This document shows, one piece after another, positions 23,532-33,937 of a stretch of DNA of 64,000 nt. The notes under the pieces were generated by a model. It searched no databases. It was not told the origin of the DNA and was given only the letters and a program-made list of their open reading frames with translations. The stretch comes from Olsenella sp. kh2p3 (GTDB taxonomy: Bacteria; Actinomycetota; Coriobacteriia; Coriobacteriales; Atopobiaceae): positions 496,001 to 560,000 of the forward strand of contig FPKD01000001.1 in the NCBI GenBank assembly GCA_900119625.1. Direction: 5' to 3'. How positions within the stretch are numbered: position 1 is the stretch's first letter; each line of letters opens with the position of its first letter. Position numbers and translations under genes: made by a program.

Positions 23532-24050
23532 CTAGGCGGCCTGCTTGTCGGCGACCGCCTGGAGCGCGGTGACGAGGCCCCTGGCGGGACCAGCGCACAC
23601 CTGCGCAATGCCGGAGAGCGGGCTGCCAATGACGTACACGAGCTTGGCGAGCAGCTCGTCGCGGGACGGGAGCTCGGCGTACGCGAGAGCCTCCTCGGCC
23701 GAAATGGCCTTGCCGTCGGCGATACCACCCAGGATCTGCATCTTCTTGAGCTTGTCGGCCTCCTGCTTCAGAACCTTGGCGGCCTCGACAGGATCCTTCT
23801 CGTAGAAGACGTAGGCGCAGGTGCCCTTGAGCATGTCGTCGATGTTGGGCATCTCGGCCTCATTGAGGGCAATGCGCACGATGTTGTTCTTGTAGACCTT
23901 CATGTGTGCGTTGGCCTCGCGCAGGGCACGACGGAGCTCCTGGGCCTCCTTGACGGTGAGGCCACGGTAGTCAACGACAAAGACGCCCTTGGAAGCCTCG
24001 AGGGAACCCTTGACCTTCTCGAGCATGTCGATATTGGACTGTGCTGGCAT
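23532..24050 (-). CDS. rplJ: 50S ribosomal protein L10
   Basis: Stalk base protein that binds 23S rRNA and anchors L7/L12 dimers; with L12 it usually represses its own mRNA. The 172 residues contain GVFVVDYRGLTVKEAQELRR, VYKNNIVRIALNEAEM and the C-terminal helix region for L12 binding. A structured leader of the L10 type lies upstream (24084-24222). GAAGGAGGTGTTCAC precedes the ATG. Confidence 0.97.
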   Translation of the reverse strand: MPAQSNIDMLEKVKGSLEASKGVFVVDYRGLTVKEAQELRRALREANAHMKVYKNNIVRIALNEAEMPNIDDMLKGTCAYVFYEKDPVEAAKVLKQEADKLKKMQILGGIADGKAISAEEALAYAELPSRDELLAKLVYVIGSPLSGIAQVCAGPARGLVTALQAVADKQAA

Positions 24051-24083
24051 GTGAACACCTCCTTCTCATGCGTTTCCGGGCAC

Positions 24084-24222
24084 GATCCGCCGACGCGGCG
24101 GGCCCCTCGCATGAGAGGGCCCCGCTTGGCGCAGCCAAACGGGGCCTCATAGGTTCATAGCTGAGACCACCTCGGCAGGCGGGTTTCCCCTTTGAGCCCT
24201 AAGGCACCGGCTGTCTTTGGCA
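24084..24222 (-). ncRNA. L10 leader (autoregulatory mRNA structure)
   Basis: The minus-strand leader contains AAAGACAGCCGGTGCCTTAG, then GAAACCCGCCTGCCGAGGTGG; both match the L10 leader pattern of other Gram-positive bacteria. Closer to rplJ, the hairpin GGCCCCGTTTGGC / GCCAAGCGGGGCC shares its 3' arm with a second stem (GGGCCCTC...GCGAGGGGCCC). The two are therefore mutually exclusive. Expected role: L10-L12 binding and feedback on rplJL. Boundaries are approximate. Confidence 0.7.
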
Positions 24223-24375
24223 GCGGGACGTGCAACGTGTGCAATGCAGGCCAGAAACCTGCAGCGGCTATTTTCGCACGCGAGACGCCCACGCGTCAAG
24301 ATGTCCAGGCGAGACACGCCATCGACACATAAGCGTCCGGGATTGCATGCGATGAGACAATGAAAAGCTCCCTTG

Positions 24376-24406
24376 ATGAGACAAAGGGAAACTCCCCTTG
24401 TCTCAT
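24376..24406. repeat. Hairpin ATGAGACAA / TTGTCTCAT
   Basis: A 9-base perfect stem (24376-24384 with 24398-24406), extended by GGG/CCC. A third copy of GATGAGACAA lies at 24351-24360. The hairpin follows the rplA terminator directly. It may be a second terminator stem or a site acting on rplJL; undecided. Confidence 0.6.
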
Positions 24407-24437
24407 AAAGAAAGCCCCGCTCACGTGAGCGGGGCTT
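24403..24437 (-). terminator. Terminator after rplA
   Basis: Minus-strand AGCCCCGCTCAC / GTGAGCGGGGCT perfect stem followed by TTCTTTATG. It separates rplKA from rplJL, starting some 23 bases after the rplA stop. Confidence 0.85.
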
Positions 24438-24459
24438 GCATACTACGATGCGAGAGGAG

Positions 24460-25167
24460 CTAGTCCTCCATGAAGTCGCGGGTCTTGGTGGTGTCAACCT
24501 TGATGCCAGGGCCCATGGTGGTGGAGATCACGATGGACTTGACATACTTGCCCTTTGCGCTCGAGGGCTTGACGCGCAGCAGCTCGGTGAGGAGCGCGCC
24601 GTAGTTCTCGACAAGCGCCTTGACGTCGAAGGACGCCTTGCCCATGGGGACGTGGCAGATGCCATAACGATCGGCGCGGTACTCGACGCGGCCGGCCTTG
24701 AGCTCCTTGACCATCTTCTCGACGTCCATGGTCACGGTGCCCAGCTTGGGGTTAGGCATGAGGCCGCGGGGGCCGAGGATACGGCCGAGACGGCCGACCT
24801 TGCCCATAAGGTTGGGCGTGGCGATGACGGCGTCGAAGTTGATGTTGCCCTTCTGGACCTCCTCGATGAGGTCGTCGGAGCCGACGATGTCAGCGCCGGC
24901 AGCCTCGGCCTCTGCGGCCTTGGCGCCCTCGGCAAAGACGGCAACGCGAACGGTCTTGCCGGTGCCGTTAGGCAGCGAGATGGAGCCACGAATGTTCTGG
25001 TCGGCCTTGCGGGTGTCGACGCCCAGACGAATGGCGACCTCGACGGTCTCGTCGAACTTGGCGGAGGAGAGCTCCTTGGCGAGCGTCATGGCCTCCTTAG
25101 GCGAGTAGACCTTGCCGGCCTCGACCTTGGCGGCAGCGGCGTTGTAGTTCTTTCCGTGCTTTGGCAT
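24460..25167 (-). CDS. rplA: 50S ribosomal protein L1
   Basis: L1-stalk protein that guides release of deacylated tRNA; often a translational repressor of rplKA. The 235-residue product starts [16 protein letters not shown] and has [29 protein letters not shown] and [18 protein letters not shown]. The ATG at 25167 is chosen because AGGAGG sits 7 bases upstream and the N-terminus is then family-like. It follows rplK after 107 bases. Confidence 0.97.
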   Translation of the reverse strand: MPKHGKNYNAAAAKVEAGKVYSPKEAMTLAKELSSAKFDETVEVAIRLGVDTRKADQNIRGSISLPNGTGKTVRVAVFAEGAKAAEAEAAGADIVGSDDLIEEVQKGNINFDAVIATPNLMGKVGRLGRILGPRGLMPNPKLGTVTMDVEKMVKELKAGRVEYRADRYGICHVPMGKASFDVKALVENYGALLTELLRVKPSSAKGKYVKSIVISTTMGPGIKVDTTKTRDFMED

Positions 25168-25274
25168 GTGATACCTCCTGTGGTCAACGGGCTTTGGCCC
25201 TCCCACATAGTTGGCGGCAAACCCGCCATATCCTGAGAGGCGCCCCGTACGGGGCGCGTGGTGCCTGATTGGTG

Positions 25275-25706
25275 CTAGTCCTCGGCGATGGTGACGCCCA
25301 TGGAGCGAGCGGTGCCGGCAACGATCTTCTTGGCGGCCTCGATGTCGTTGGCGTTGAGGTCCGGCATCTTGATCTGAGCGATCTTGGTGAGCTGCTCCTG
25401 GGTGAGCTGACCAACCTTGTCACGCTGGGGAACGCCGGAGCCGCTCTTGAGGCCAAGCTCCTTCTTGATGAGGTGAGCCGCAGGCGGAGTCTTGGTCACG
25501 AAGTCGAACGTGCGGTCCTCGTAGACCGTGATCTCAACGGGGATGATGTCGCCGGCCTGGTCCTTGGTGGCAGCGTTGAAGGCCTGGCAGAACTGCATGA
25601 TGTTGACCTGGGCAGCGCCAAGGGCGGGTCCAACGGGAGGCGCAGGGTTGGCGGCGCCGGCCGGAATCTGGAGCTTAATGAAGTGAGTAACCTTCTTCTT
25701 GGGCAT
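25275..25706 (-). CDS. rplK: 50S ribosomal protein L11
   Basis: GTPase-centre protein, target site of thiopeptides and partner of RelA. The 143 residues have the proline-rich opening [20 protein letters not shown], the [20 protein letters not shown] linker and the rRNA-binding C-terminal domain ([20 protein letters not shown]). It is 90 bases after nusG. AGGAGGAACATC precedes the ATG. No promoter was recognised in the gap. Confidence 0.98.
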   Translation of the reverse strand: MPKKKVTHFIKLQIPAGAANPAPPVGPALGAAQVNIMQFCQAFNAATKDQAGDIIPVEITVYEDRTFDFVTKTPPAAHLIKKELGLKSGSGVPQRDKVGQLTQEQLTKIAQIKMPDLNANDIEAAKKIVAGTARSMGVTIAED

Positions 25707-25796
25707 GATGTTCCTCCTGGAGAGCGTGCTTTGTATCTATCTTCACGCAGGCGCCCGAGAAGCCATCCTCACCGATACGGGACCTGCCAGAAGTTC

Positions 25797-26348
25797 CTAG
25801 CTGATGACCGAGATCTGGTCGAGCGTGAGCTCGACGGGGGTCTCGCGGCCAAAGATCATGAGCATAACCTTGACCTTGCCCGCCTCGGCGTTAACCTCGG
25901 ACACCTGGCCGTCGAAATCTGCCAGAGGGCCGGAGAGGACGCGCACGGACATGCCGGGCTCGATGTTGGTGGAAGTGCGCTTGGGCGCGGGAGCGGCTGC
26001 ACTAGTGCGCACGCCACCGCGACGCATGATCTTGTCGAACTCGTCGCGACGGAGCGGCGTGGGCTTGCCGTCAAGACCAACAAAACCGGTGACACCGGGC
26101 GTGTTGCGAACGACGGCCCAGGTGTTATCGTCTACCTCCATTCGCACGAGGACGTAGCCAGGGAAGACCTTGGCCTCCTTGGTCTCGCGCTTGCCGCCGT
26201 CCTTGACCTCGGTGACCTCCTCGGTCGGGATCTGGATGTCCACGACCTTGTCACCAATACCATAGGTCTCGATGCGGTGCTCGAGATCGGTCTTGACCTT
26301 GTTCTCGTACCCGGAGTACGTGTGAATGACGTACCAGCGCTTAGCCAT
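25797..26348 (-). CDS. nusG: Transcription termination/antitermination factor NusG
   Basis: Binds the RNA polymerase clamp and couples transcription with translation or Rho. The 183-residue protein starts with the NGN domain (WYVIHTYSGYENKVKTDLEH; KVFPGYVLVRMEVDD; VRNTPGVTGFVG). An Ala/Pro linker (about 115-125) leads to the KOW domain (GPLADFDGQVSEVNAE). It is 3 bases downstream of secE. Normal length. Confidence 0.98.
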   Translation of the reverse strand: MAKRWYVIHTYSGYENKVKTDLEHRIETYGIGDKVVDIQIPTEEVTEVKDGGKRETKEAKVFPGYVLVRMEVDDNTWAVVRNTPGVTGFVGLDGKPTPLRRDEFDKIMRRGGVRTSAAAPAPKRTSTNIEPGMSVRVLSGPLADFDGQVSEVNAEAGKVKVMLMIFGRETPVELTLDQISVIS

Positions 26349-26351
26349 GGC

Positions 26352-26747
26352 CTATGCCCCCAAACTCGTGTAGCCAACGAGCAAGGCCACGATGCCGGTG
26401 TCAACAAGCCAGAGGGCGATGCCGAAGACCACGAGGGAGACAATCACGGCAACGGAGTAGTTGCGAAGCTCATCCCTCGAAGGCCATACGACGCGCTTCA
26501 TCTCGGTACGCACAGCAGCGAAGTAGTTGCTGATGCGCTTGCCAAGACCCGGCTTCTTGTTGCTCGCCTTTGCAGGCTTGTTCTGCTTCTCGGGTGCCTT
26601 GGCAGCAGCAGCCTGCTGCTTGAGCGCACCCTCAGCCTTCTGGGGGTTGGAAGAGGCGGCGGAGGCAGCCTGGGCGGCCTCGCGCTCGGCGCGCTTCTGG
26701 GCGCGCGCCTTGCGGGCGCTCCTCTTGTTCCTGTCCTTGTTCGCCAT
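26352..26747 (-). CDS. secE: Preprotein translocase subunit SecE
   Basis: Small essential subunit of the SecYEG channel. The 131 residues split into an Ala/Lys-rich N-terminal extension (1-65), an amphipathic segment with YFAAVRTEMKRVVWPSRDEL, and one membrane helix (about 96-118). The ATG at 26747 is chosen since AGGAG lies 8 bases before it; an upstream GTG has the site only 2 bases away. Located between tRNA-Trp and nusG. Confidence 0.95.
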   Translation of the reverse strand: MANKDRNKRSARKARAQKRAEREAAQAASAASSNPQKAEGALKQQAAAAKAPEKQNKPAKASNKKPGLGKRISNYFAAVRTEMKRVVWPSRDELRNYSVAVIVSLVVFGIALWLVDTGIVALLVGYTSLGA

Positions 26748-26820
26748 CCTCACAACTCCTAAAAGACTGGCCTTTACATGGAAACCGGCTAACCCCGAAG
26801 GGAAAGCCGGTGGGAAATTC

Positions 26821-26896
26821 TGGCACGCCAGGAAGGACTCGAACCCTCAACACTCGGTTTTGGAGACCGATGCTCTACCAATTGAACTACTGGCGT
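26821..26896 (-). tRNA. tRNA-Trp (CCA anticodon)
   Basis: 76 bases with encoded CCA end. Acceptor ACGCCAG pairs with CTGGCGT; the anticodon arm TCGGT-CTCCAAA-ACCGA shows CCA. The T arm has GGTTCGAGTCC. It sits between secE and rpmG, as in many bacteria, and is co-transcribed with them. Confidence 0.97.
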
Positions 26897-26913
26897 GTGT
26901 GGACCCACCTAGT

Positions 26914-27063
26914 TTAGCGGGTCTCGCGGTGAAGCGTGTGCTTACGGCACCACGGACAATACTTCTTCATCTCAAGGCGATCAGGGGTGTTCGCCTTGTT
27001 CTTGGTCGTGGTGTAGTTGCGGCGCTTGCACTCGGTGCATGCAAGTGTAACAAGTGTACGCAT
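26914..27063 (-). CDS. rpmG: 50S ribosomal protein L33 (zinc form)
   Basis: A 49-residue large-subunit protein, [20 protein letters not shown] at the start. The two CxxC pairs (Cys9/Cys12, Cys36/Cys39) mark the zinc-binding C+ type. AGGAGGATTC precedes the ATG. It heads the rpmG-tRNA-Trp-secE-nusG unit: a promoter lies at 27123-27152 and its leader can fold into two alternative hairpins. Confidence 0.97.
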   Translation of the reverse strand: MRTLVTLACTECKRRNYTTTKNKANTPDRLEMKKYCPWCRKHTLHRETR

Positions 27064-27087
27064 GAATCCTCCTGAGACACCATGTCA

Positions 27088-27112
27088 CTTCGAGGCCATC
27101 CTCGAAGATGGC
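27088..27112 (-). promoter_or_regulatory. Mutually exclusive hairpins in the rpmG leader
   Basis: On the mRNA, GCCATC can pair with GATGGC (loop TTCGAG), or CTTCGAG can pair with CTCGAAG (loop GATGGC). The arms overlap, so only one can form. They lie about 25-50 bases before the L33 start. A regulatory switch is possible but unproved. Confidence 0.4.
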
Positions 27113-27122
27113 GCGGTGGAGA

Positions 27123-27152
27123 ACGTTACCATTACCTAACGCATTCTGTCAA
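27123..27152 (-). promoter_or_regulatory. Promoter of rpmG-secE-nusG
   Basis: Minus-strand TTGACA (27147-27152), 18-base spacer, TAACGT (27123-27128) with TGG before it (extended -10). The -35 and -10 are identical to those of the str-operon promoter. Confidence 0.65.
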
Positions 27153-27265
27153 CCAAACACGATTCTTAGCGGCCAGCTCACATAACATTCACGCAAGTAG
27201 CCGGCATTGGGCTGACAGAAAACGATTGAGGGGCGCGAACAAATAGCTCAATTCCAATGTGCACC

Positions 27266-27304
27266 ACTCAAGAGAAGGGCCCGACACCCTTGCGGATGCC
27301 GGGC
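27266..27304 (-). terminator. Terminator after tuf
   Basis: Minus-strand GGCCCGGCATCC / GGGTGTCGGGCCC stem with G-U pairs over GCAA, then TTCTCTTG. The U tract is interrupted, so efficiency is uncertain. It lies 24 bases after tuf. Confidence 0.6.
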
Positions 27305-27327
27305 CTTAAGGTCACTTCTAAGAGAAG

Positions 27328-28533
<1,206 letters not shown>

Positions 28534-28630
28534 TGCCAATCCTCCTTTTGGAACGAACCTCTCCGGCCATTCCATGGTACAGAAATACGCCTATTTATGC
28601 TCAGCGGCGCCGAAGCGCCGCAGAAAAGCC

Positions 28631-28707
28631 TGGTACCGGTGACTGGATTCGAACCAGTGACATCGCGGGTATGAGCCGCGTGCTCTAACCAGCTGAGCTA
28701 CACCGGC
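28631..28707 (-). tRNA. tRNA-Met (CAT anticodon)
   Basis: 77 bases with CCA. Anticodon arm CGCGG-CTCATAC-CCGCG gives CAT. The acceptor GCCGGTG/CACCGGT has a G-U pair at 1-72, not the C-A mismatch of initiators, so an elongator tRNA is more likely. Immediately upstream of tuf. Confidence 0.95.
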
Positions 28708-28729
28708 ATGGAGCCGTGCACTTGAAAAA

Positions 28730-28805
28730 TGGAGCCCGCGACCGGATTCGAACCGGTGACCTCTTCGTTACCAACGAAGTGCTCTACCGACTGAGCTACA
28801 CGGGC
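28730..28805 (-). tRNA. tRNA-Thr (GGT anticodon)
   Basis: 76 bases with CCA. Anticodon arm CTTCG-TTGGTAA-CGAAG shows GGT; acceptor GCCCGTG pairs with CGCGGGC with one mismatch-type pair. Between tRNA-Tyr and tRNA-Met in the tuf transcript. Confidence 0.95.
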
Positions 28806-28806
28806 A

Positions 28807-28890
28807 TGGTGGGGATGCTTGGACTCGAACCAAGGAACCCAGAGGGAGCGGATTTACAGTCCGCCGCAGTTGCCGCTGTGCCACATCCCC
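28807..28890 (-). tRNA. tRNA-Tyr (GTA anticodon)
   Basis: 84 bases, class II with a long variable arm, and CCA encoded. Acceptor GGGGATG/CATCCCC; anticodon arm GCGGA-CTGTAAA-TCCGC. Only one base separates it from tRNA-Thr; first gene after the strong promoter at 28939-28967. Confidence 0.96.
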
Positions 28891-28938
28891 ATTCCGTTTT
28901 CAAGCACCGCACGGGGCGAACCCCCTGCAGCGGAGTGA

Positions 28939-28967
28939 ATAATACGACGTGGAAAAAATCCTGTCAA
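28939..28967 (-). promoter_or_regulatory. Strong promoter of the tRNA-tuf unit
   Basis: Minus-strand consensus TTGACA (28962-28967), 17-base spacer with a T run, and TATTAT (28939-28944). The best match to a housekeeping promoter in the window, about 50 bases before tRNA-Tyr. Confidence 0.85.
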
Positions 28968-29114
28968 CGCGTACCCCGGTACCGGGCGTATCTACCCCAC
29001 GAATACCGCACAATTCCAACAGGACCGCAGGTAGCAGCCGCGGTTCCAGGCGGCATTGGAACTCAATTTGCTTCCCAAGACCACCGTTCACGCAAAAGGA
29101 GCCGTACCGTCTAC

Positions 29115-29151
29115 AAAAAAGATTCGGCCGAAGGCGTATGCCTCCGGCCGG
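29115..29151 (-). terminator. Terminator after tRNA-Thr(TGT)
   Basis: Minus-strand GGCCGGAGGC / GCCTTCGGCC (one G-U) with ATAC loop, then GAATCTTTTTT. It isolates tRNA-Thr(TGT) from the downstream tRNA-tuf unit. Confidence 0.85.
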
Positions 29152-29159
29152 AAGGTTCC

Positions 29160-29234
29160 TGGAGCCGGTAGAGGGAGTCGAACCCACAACCCACGGTTTA
29201 CAAAACCGTTGCTCTGCCATTGAGCCATACCGGC
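29160..29234 (-). tRNA. tRNA-Thr (TGT anticodon)
   Basis: 75 bases with CCA. Acceptor GCCGGTA/TACCGGC; anticodon arm ACGGT-TTTGTAA-ACCGT. It is transcribed alone, with a promoter upstream and a terminator downstream. Confidence 0.95.
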
Positions 29235-29243
29235 GGTGAGGAC

Positions 29244-29272
29244 ATGATAGCGTGTTTGAGCCAATCTGGCAC
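29244..29272 (-). promoter_or_regulatory. Candidate promoter of tRNA-Thr(TGT)
   Basis: Minus-strand GTGCCA (29267-29272), 17-base spacer, TATCAT (29244-29249), placing the start a few bases before the tRNA. The -35 is poor. Confidence 0.5.
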
Positions 29273-29315
29273 GCGCGGTGTCGGGATTGGCCTGCCACCA
29301 GAGGCCCAATTCCTT

Positions 29316-29903
29316 CTATCTGCGCCCGCGAAGCTTATCAAGCTTTGCGCGCGTCTCGGCATCGAGCCTGTCTTCCAAGCTTAGATGCGTGTGCGACCCA
29401 CGCTCCCGCGCCTCCTCGACACCCTGGTTCACAATGCTCATATTCTGTGCGAGAAGCGCACTCGAGACCGTTGTTACCGGGATGCCGCCCACGGTGTAGC
29501 GGATGGTGTTGTCCGAGGTCACGAGCAGCACGTCCCTCTCAGCATGACGCGCCTCCGTGACCAGACGCTCTATGACCGTGTCGGCAGACTCACCCGTGCG
29601 CGAGAAGACCACGCGCACGCCCGCCGTACTCCAGTTGGGGCGCTCGCTCGAGAGGTTGCCGGCCGCATCGAATACCACCACGGGCTCATAGCTTCCCTGC
29701 GCATAGGCGGCAACGTCGGCAACAAGCGCCTCACGGGCGCGGTCGAACGGATCGTGGCCGTACGGGTCGCGCGAGAGGTGCGCCACGTCAGCCAGCGCGC
29801 CGGCGCCTGCGTGCTCGTCGATGAGCGCGGCATAGCGGGGCGTCCCGTGGACCACGTTGTAGCCGTCGACCACGAGAAGCGCGAGACGTGGGCGCCTAGG
29901 CAT
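29316..29903 (-). CDS. NYN-domain RNase of the YacP/Rae1 family
   Basis: Probable ribosome-associated mRNA endonuclease; the Bacillus relative cuts mRNA in the A site. The 195-residue protein has a PIN-like fold with acidic residues in LLVVDGYNVVHGTPRY, VVVFDAAGN, GESADTVIERLV and LLVTSDNTIRYTVGG. The C-terminus is a charged helix. It overlaps the end of rlmB by 8 bases. Its place between rlmB and the rpmG-secE region matches yacP in Bacillus, which supports the assignment. Confidence 0.85.
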   Translation of the reverse strand: MPRRPRLALLVVDGYNVVHGTPRYAALIDEHAGAGALADVAHLSRDPYGHDPFDRAREALVADVAAYAQGSYEPVVVFDAAGNLSSERPNWSTAGVRVVFSRTGESADTVIERLVTEARHAERDVLLVTSDNTIRYTVGGIPVTTVSSALLAQNMSIVNQGVEEARERGSHTHLSLEDRLDAETRAKLDKLRGRR

Positions 29904-30891
29904 CCGAGCGCGCCCCCTCGCTCACACGGCGAAGCCACTCGTAGCACATGACCGTGGTTGCCTGGGCAACATTGAGCGACTCAACACGCCCGCGCTGCGG
30001 AAGCCTGGCACCAAAGTCGCAGTGGTCAAGCACCAGGCGGGAGATACCCTCCCCCTCCGAGCCCATGACCAGGGCAAGCCTGCCGTAGACAGGCGCGTGC
30101 CACACGTCCTGCTCCGCGTGCTCGGTTGCAGCGCAGGCCCAGAAGCCGGCCTCCTTGAGCTTGTCGATCGCGCGGGCAAGGTTGGGGACCTGGGCTATGG
30201 GAAGGTGCAGCACCGCGCCGGCCGAGGTCTTGTAGGCGCCCGGGCCAACGGTAGCCGCGCGGGCGTTGGCGACAACCACGCCAGCCGCGCCCACCACCTC
30301 GGCGGAGCGTACGATGGCGCCAAAGTTGCCCTCGTCGGTCACGTGGTCGAGCACGACCACAAGGGCGTCTCCCTCGCCCGCTGCGGAAATGACGTCCTCG
30401 ATAGTCGCGTACGAGAAGGGCTTGGTCCGCGCGACGATGCCCTGGTGGGCACCGTGACTCGAGAGGCAATCAAGGCGGGAGCGGGGCACGGTCTCGCACT
30501 CCACGCCGGCATCGGCAAGCCTGCGTACCAGCATGTCAAGCGTCTTGTCGGTCCCCTCGGGCGAGCCGGCGCCATCCTGCACGTAGGCGGTGCGAATGGG
30601 AATGCCGGCGTCAAGCGCCTCCGCGACGGCGCGGCGCCCCTCGATGAGGTCGGAGCCCAGCGTCGCGGGGCGCTGCTGGTCCTGGCGGTTACCCGCACGC
30701 TGCGGGCGCGAGCCCGAGCGCTGGGGTCCGCGCTGGCCGCGGCCCCCCTGACCCTGACGGCCAGTGTTGCCGCCCGCGCGCGAACCTGCGCGCTGGTCTC
30801 GCCCGCGGTATTGCCCGCCTCGACCCGCCTGAGAAGGGCCCTGCCCCTTGCGTGAGGAGCCGCGGCGCGCATCGCCTCGTGTCATTCTCAT
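29896..30891 (-). CDS. rlmB: 23S rRNA 2'-O-methyltransferase (RlmB/TrmH family)
   Basis: SpoU-class methyltransferase expected to methylate a guanosine in 23S rRNA. The 331-residue protein begins with about 75 residues rich in Arg, Gly and Gln, a disordered RNA-binding-like tail. Next is the small substrate-binding domain (SDLIEGRRAVAEALDAGIPI), then the three SpoU motifs: VVLDHVTDEGNFGAIVRSAE, LALVMGSEGEGISRLV and SLNVAQATTVM. It lies immediately after cysS, without the Mini-III gene often found between them. ATG at 30891 is used; a GTG one codon earlier is possible. Confidence 0.9.
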   Translation of the reverse strand: MRMTRGDARRGSSRKGQGPSQAGRGGQYRGRDQRAGSRAGGNTGRQGQGGRGQRGPQRSGSRPQRAGNRQDQQRPATLGSDLIEGRRAVAEALDAGIPIRTAYVQDGAGSPEGTDKTLDMLVRRLADAGVECETVPRSRLDCLSSHGAHQGIVARTKPFSYATIEDVISAAGEGDALVVVLDHVTDEGNFGAIVRSAEVVGAAGVVVANARAATVGPGAYKTSAGAVLHLPIAQVPNLARAIDKLKEAGFWACAATEHAEQDVWHAPVYGRLALVMGSEGEGISRLVLDHCDFGARLPQRGRVESLNVAQATTVMCYEWLRRVSEGARSDA

Positions 30892-30894
30892 CAC

Positions 30895-32355
<1,461 letters not shown>

Positions 32356-32432
32356 GGTTTGCTCCTTGGGATGTGTGCACAAGTACAGGCATTGTAGCAG
32401 CACACCGGGAAGCGGCTGGGGAGGGAGGTCTC

Positions 32433-33371
32433 CTAGGCAGCAACCCCCAGCATGCTAGCACCGCGGGAGCTTGCTAACGCCTGACCAGAACCTGTCGACG
32501 CCTCGACGGTACCCGCACACCGCCCAACCAGTACCTTAGTCCCGTCGAGCACCTCAAAGCCTGCGGATGCAGTTCCGTTGTAGCTTCCCGCGCCAGAAAC
32601 AACGGCAAGCGCGGTTCCTACAGAGTTATTGCCAACGTAGCTTATGGCGTAGTCGGTGCCCTCGGTGAGGGTTGCGCCGTCAAGCGTAACCGTTACCTGC
32701 GGCGTTACGGACTCTCCCGCATACACAGCATCCTCCACCGTGACAACGGCGTTCCGAATCGAGACGGGCCCGGGCGCAGACACCGGACTCGATACATACC
32801 AGTAAGCATCTGCGTTGGAAGCACGTACACTCACGCACTCGTCAAGCGACGACGTAGCGCCCGCAAGCGAGTCATGGGCAATGAAGGCACCACTTTCCTC
32901 GTCGTAGCCCAGAAGGGTCACGGCGTGCGGGTTGCCGGTGCTTGTGTACAGCACGATGCCGGCAGGGTTCTCATCAAGCAGGGCAAGAAGCTCTACGGTT
33001 CTCTCCTCCACGGTCGAACCGGTTATGTAGCCGTGCTCCACGGCATAGGTGGCCTCCTGCGTACTCACCGAGAAGCTAAAGAGCAGGCCGCCTGAAGACG
33101 GGATGGAGGAGGTGGTGATCGAGCTCCAGTCCTGATCGCCGTTGAGAAGCGCCGCCCTGCGGAGCATGTTGGTGGCAGCGTAGATAGTGCAGCGTCCGGT
33201 ACTGCCGGGCTCGTTCACAAAGACGTCGTCGGCCAGGGTCTCTTCCAGCGTGGCGGCGCGTGCCCTGGTAAGGCCCAGCGAAAGTGCGATGGCAAGTGCC
33301 GCGAGCAGCGCGAAGACCATTCGAATGGGAGCAGCAGCGCTGGCGTAAAGCTTGCCTGCGGTAATGGACAT
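32433..33371 (-). CDS. Secreted cysteine-peptidase-like protein with Ig-like domain
   Basis: Predicted exported protein of 312 residues. A signal peptide (positive start, hydrophobic 14-35, cut near ARA/AT) is followed by a C39/papain-like domain. The candidate catalytic cysteine is in GSTGRCTIYAATNML, the histidine in GNPHAVTLLGYDEESG, and an aspartate in HDSLAG. From about residue 205 a beta-sandwich module of the kind seen in Gram-positive surface proteins follows (YAGESVTPQVTVTLDG; YVGNNSVGTALAVVSGAGSY). No LPxTG or membrane tail is present, so it may be released. It is inserted between cysS and ispF. Activity is inferred from motifs only. Confidence 0.7.
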   Translation of the reverse strand: MSITAGKLYASAAAPIRMVFALLAALAIALSLGLTRARAATLEETLADDVFVNEPGSTGRCTIYAATNMLRRAALLNGDQDWSSITTSSIPSSGGLLFSFSVSTQEATYAVEHGYITGSTVEERTVELLALLDENPAGIVLYTSTGNPHAVTLLGYDEESGAFIAHDSLAGATSSLDECVSVRASNADAYWYVSSPVSAPGPVSIRNAVVTVEDAVYAGESVTPQVTVTLDGATLTEGTDYAISYVGNNSVGTALAVVSGAGSYNGTASAGFEVLDGTKVLVGRCAGTVEASTGSGQALASSRGASMLGVAA

Positions 33372-33937
33372 ATGCAATTCCTTCCCGGCCGCGCGGGTTG
33401 GGGCAATGTCGTTCTGTCGAAGTTCGGTGGTGCCACTAGCATGAGATGGCGCGTGGTGCGATGGTGCGGTAATTCAAGTGCGTGGTACATCGTGCGCGGC
33501 CTGTCCATGTACGCGCTGAGCTTGGAATGGATACCCTGCCGCGCGCATGCGTAACAGAGTAACCCCAGGTCTGCGTGGCACATGAAGTTTGCGCAGAGTC
33601 TCCTAGAGGCCTGCATCTCATGACCATCAAATTAGTACAGGTTTGAATGGTGTCCATAGGAGTTGGCACGACGTGACGGGCGTCGTGATATGGCGCGGCG
33701 AGCGGCATCGTTGTTGCCGGCCCGTCACGCGACCCAGAGGGCCATCTGGGCAAACGTGCCGCACGGCCAACGCGCCGGTAACAAGGCGCGATCCGAGAGG
33801 TTCGTTGTTACCGGGCCGTTGTGAGTCCGGGGCTGTCAACAGGGGAAACGCATTCGAACTCAAACGCGCCGGTAACAAGGGCGGAATCGAGAGGCCCAGC
33901 CATACGAGAGGCATCGCCATACCCTCTCCGAGAAGGG
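33372..33937. repeat. Intergenic region with CCGGTAACAA dyads, copy block B
   Basis: No convincing gene in 566 bases. CGCCGGTAACAAGG (33773) faces TTGTTACCGG (33805-33814) and forms a 10-base perfect stem. A further CGCCGGTAACAAGG lies at 33867-33880, and a degenerate GTTGTTGCCGG near 33711. Other hairpins: CACGACG/CGTCGTG (near 33668-33690) and CCCAGA/TCTGGG (33732-33749). The core matches block A at 22816-22953. Confidence 0.7.

Noticed and set aside
33215..33616. 133-codon minus-strand frame in the gap upstream of the C39-like gene
   Set aside because: Overlaps the start of the real gene, has no ribosome site, and looks like random high-GC sequence.
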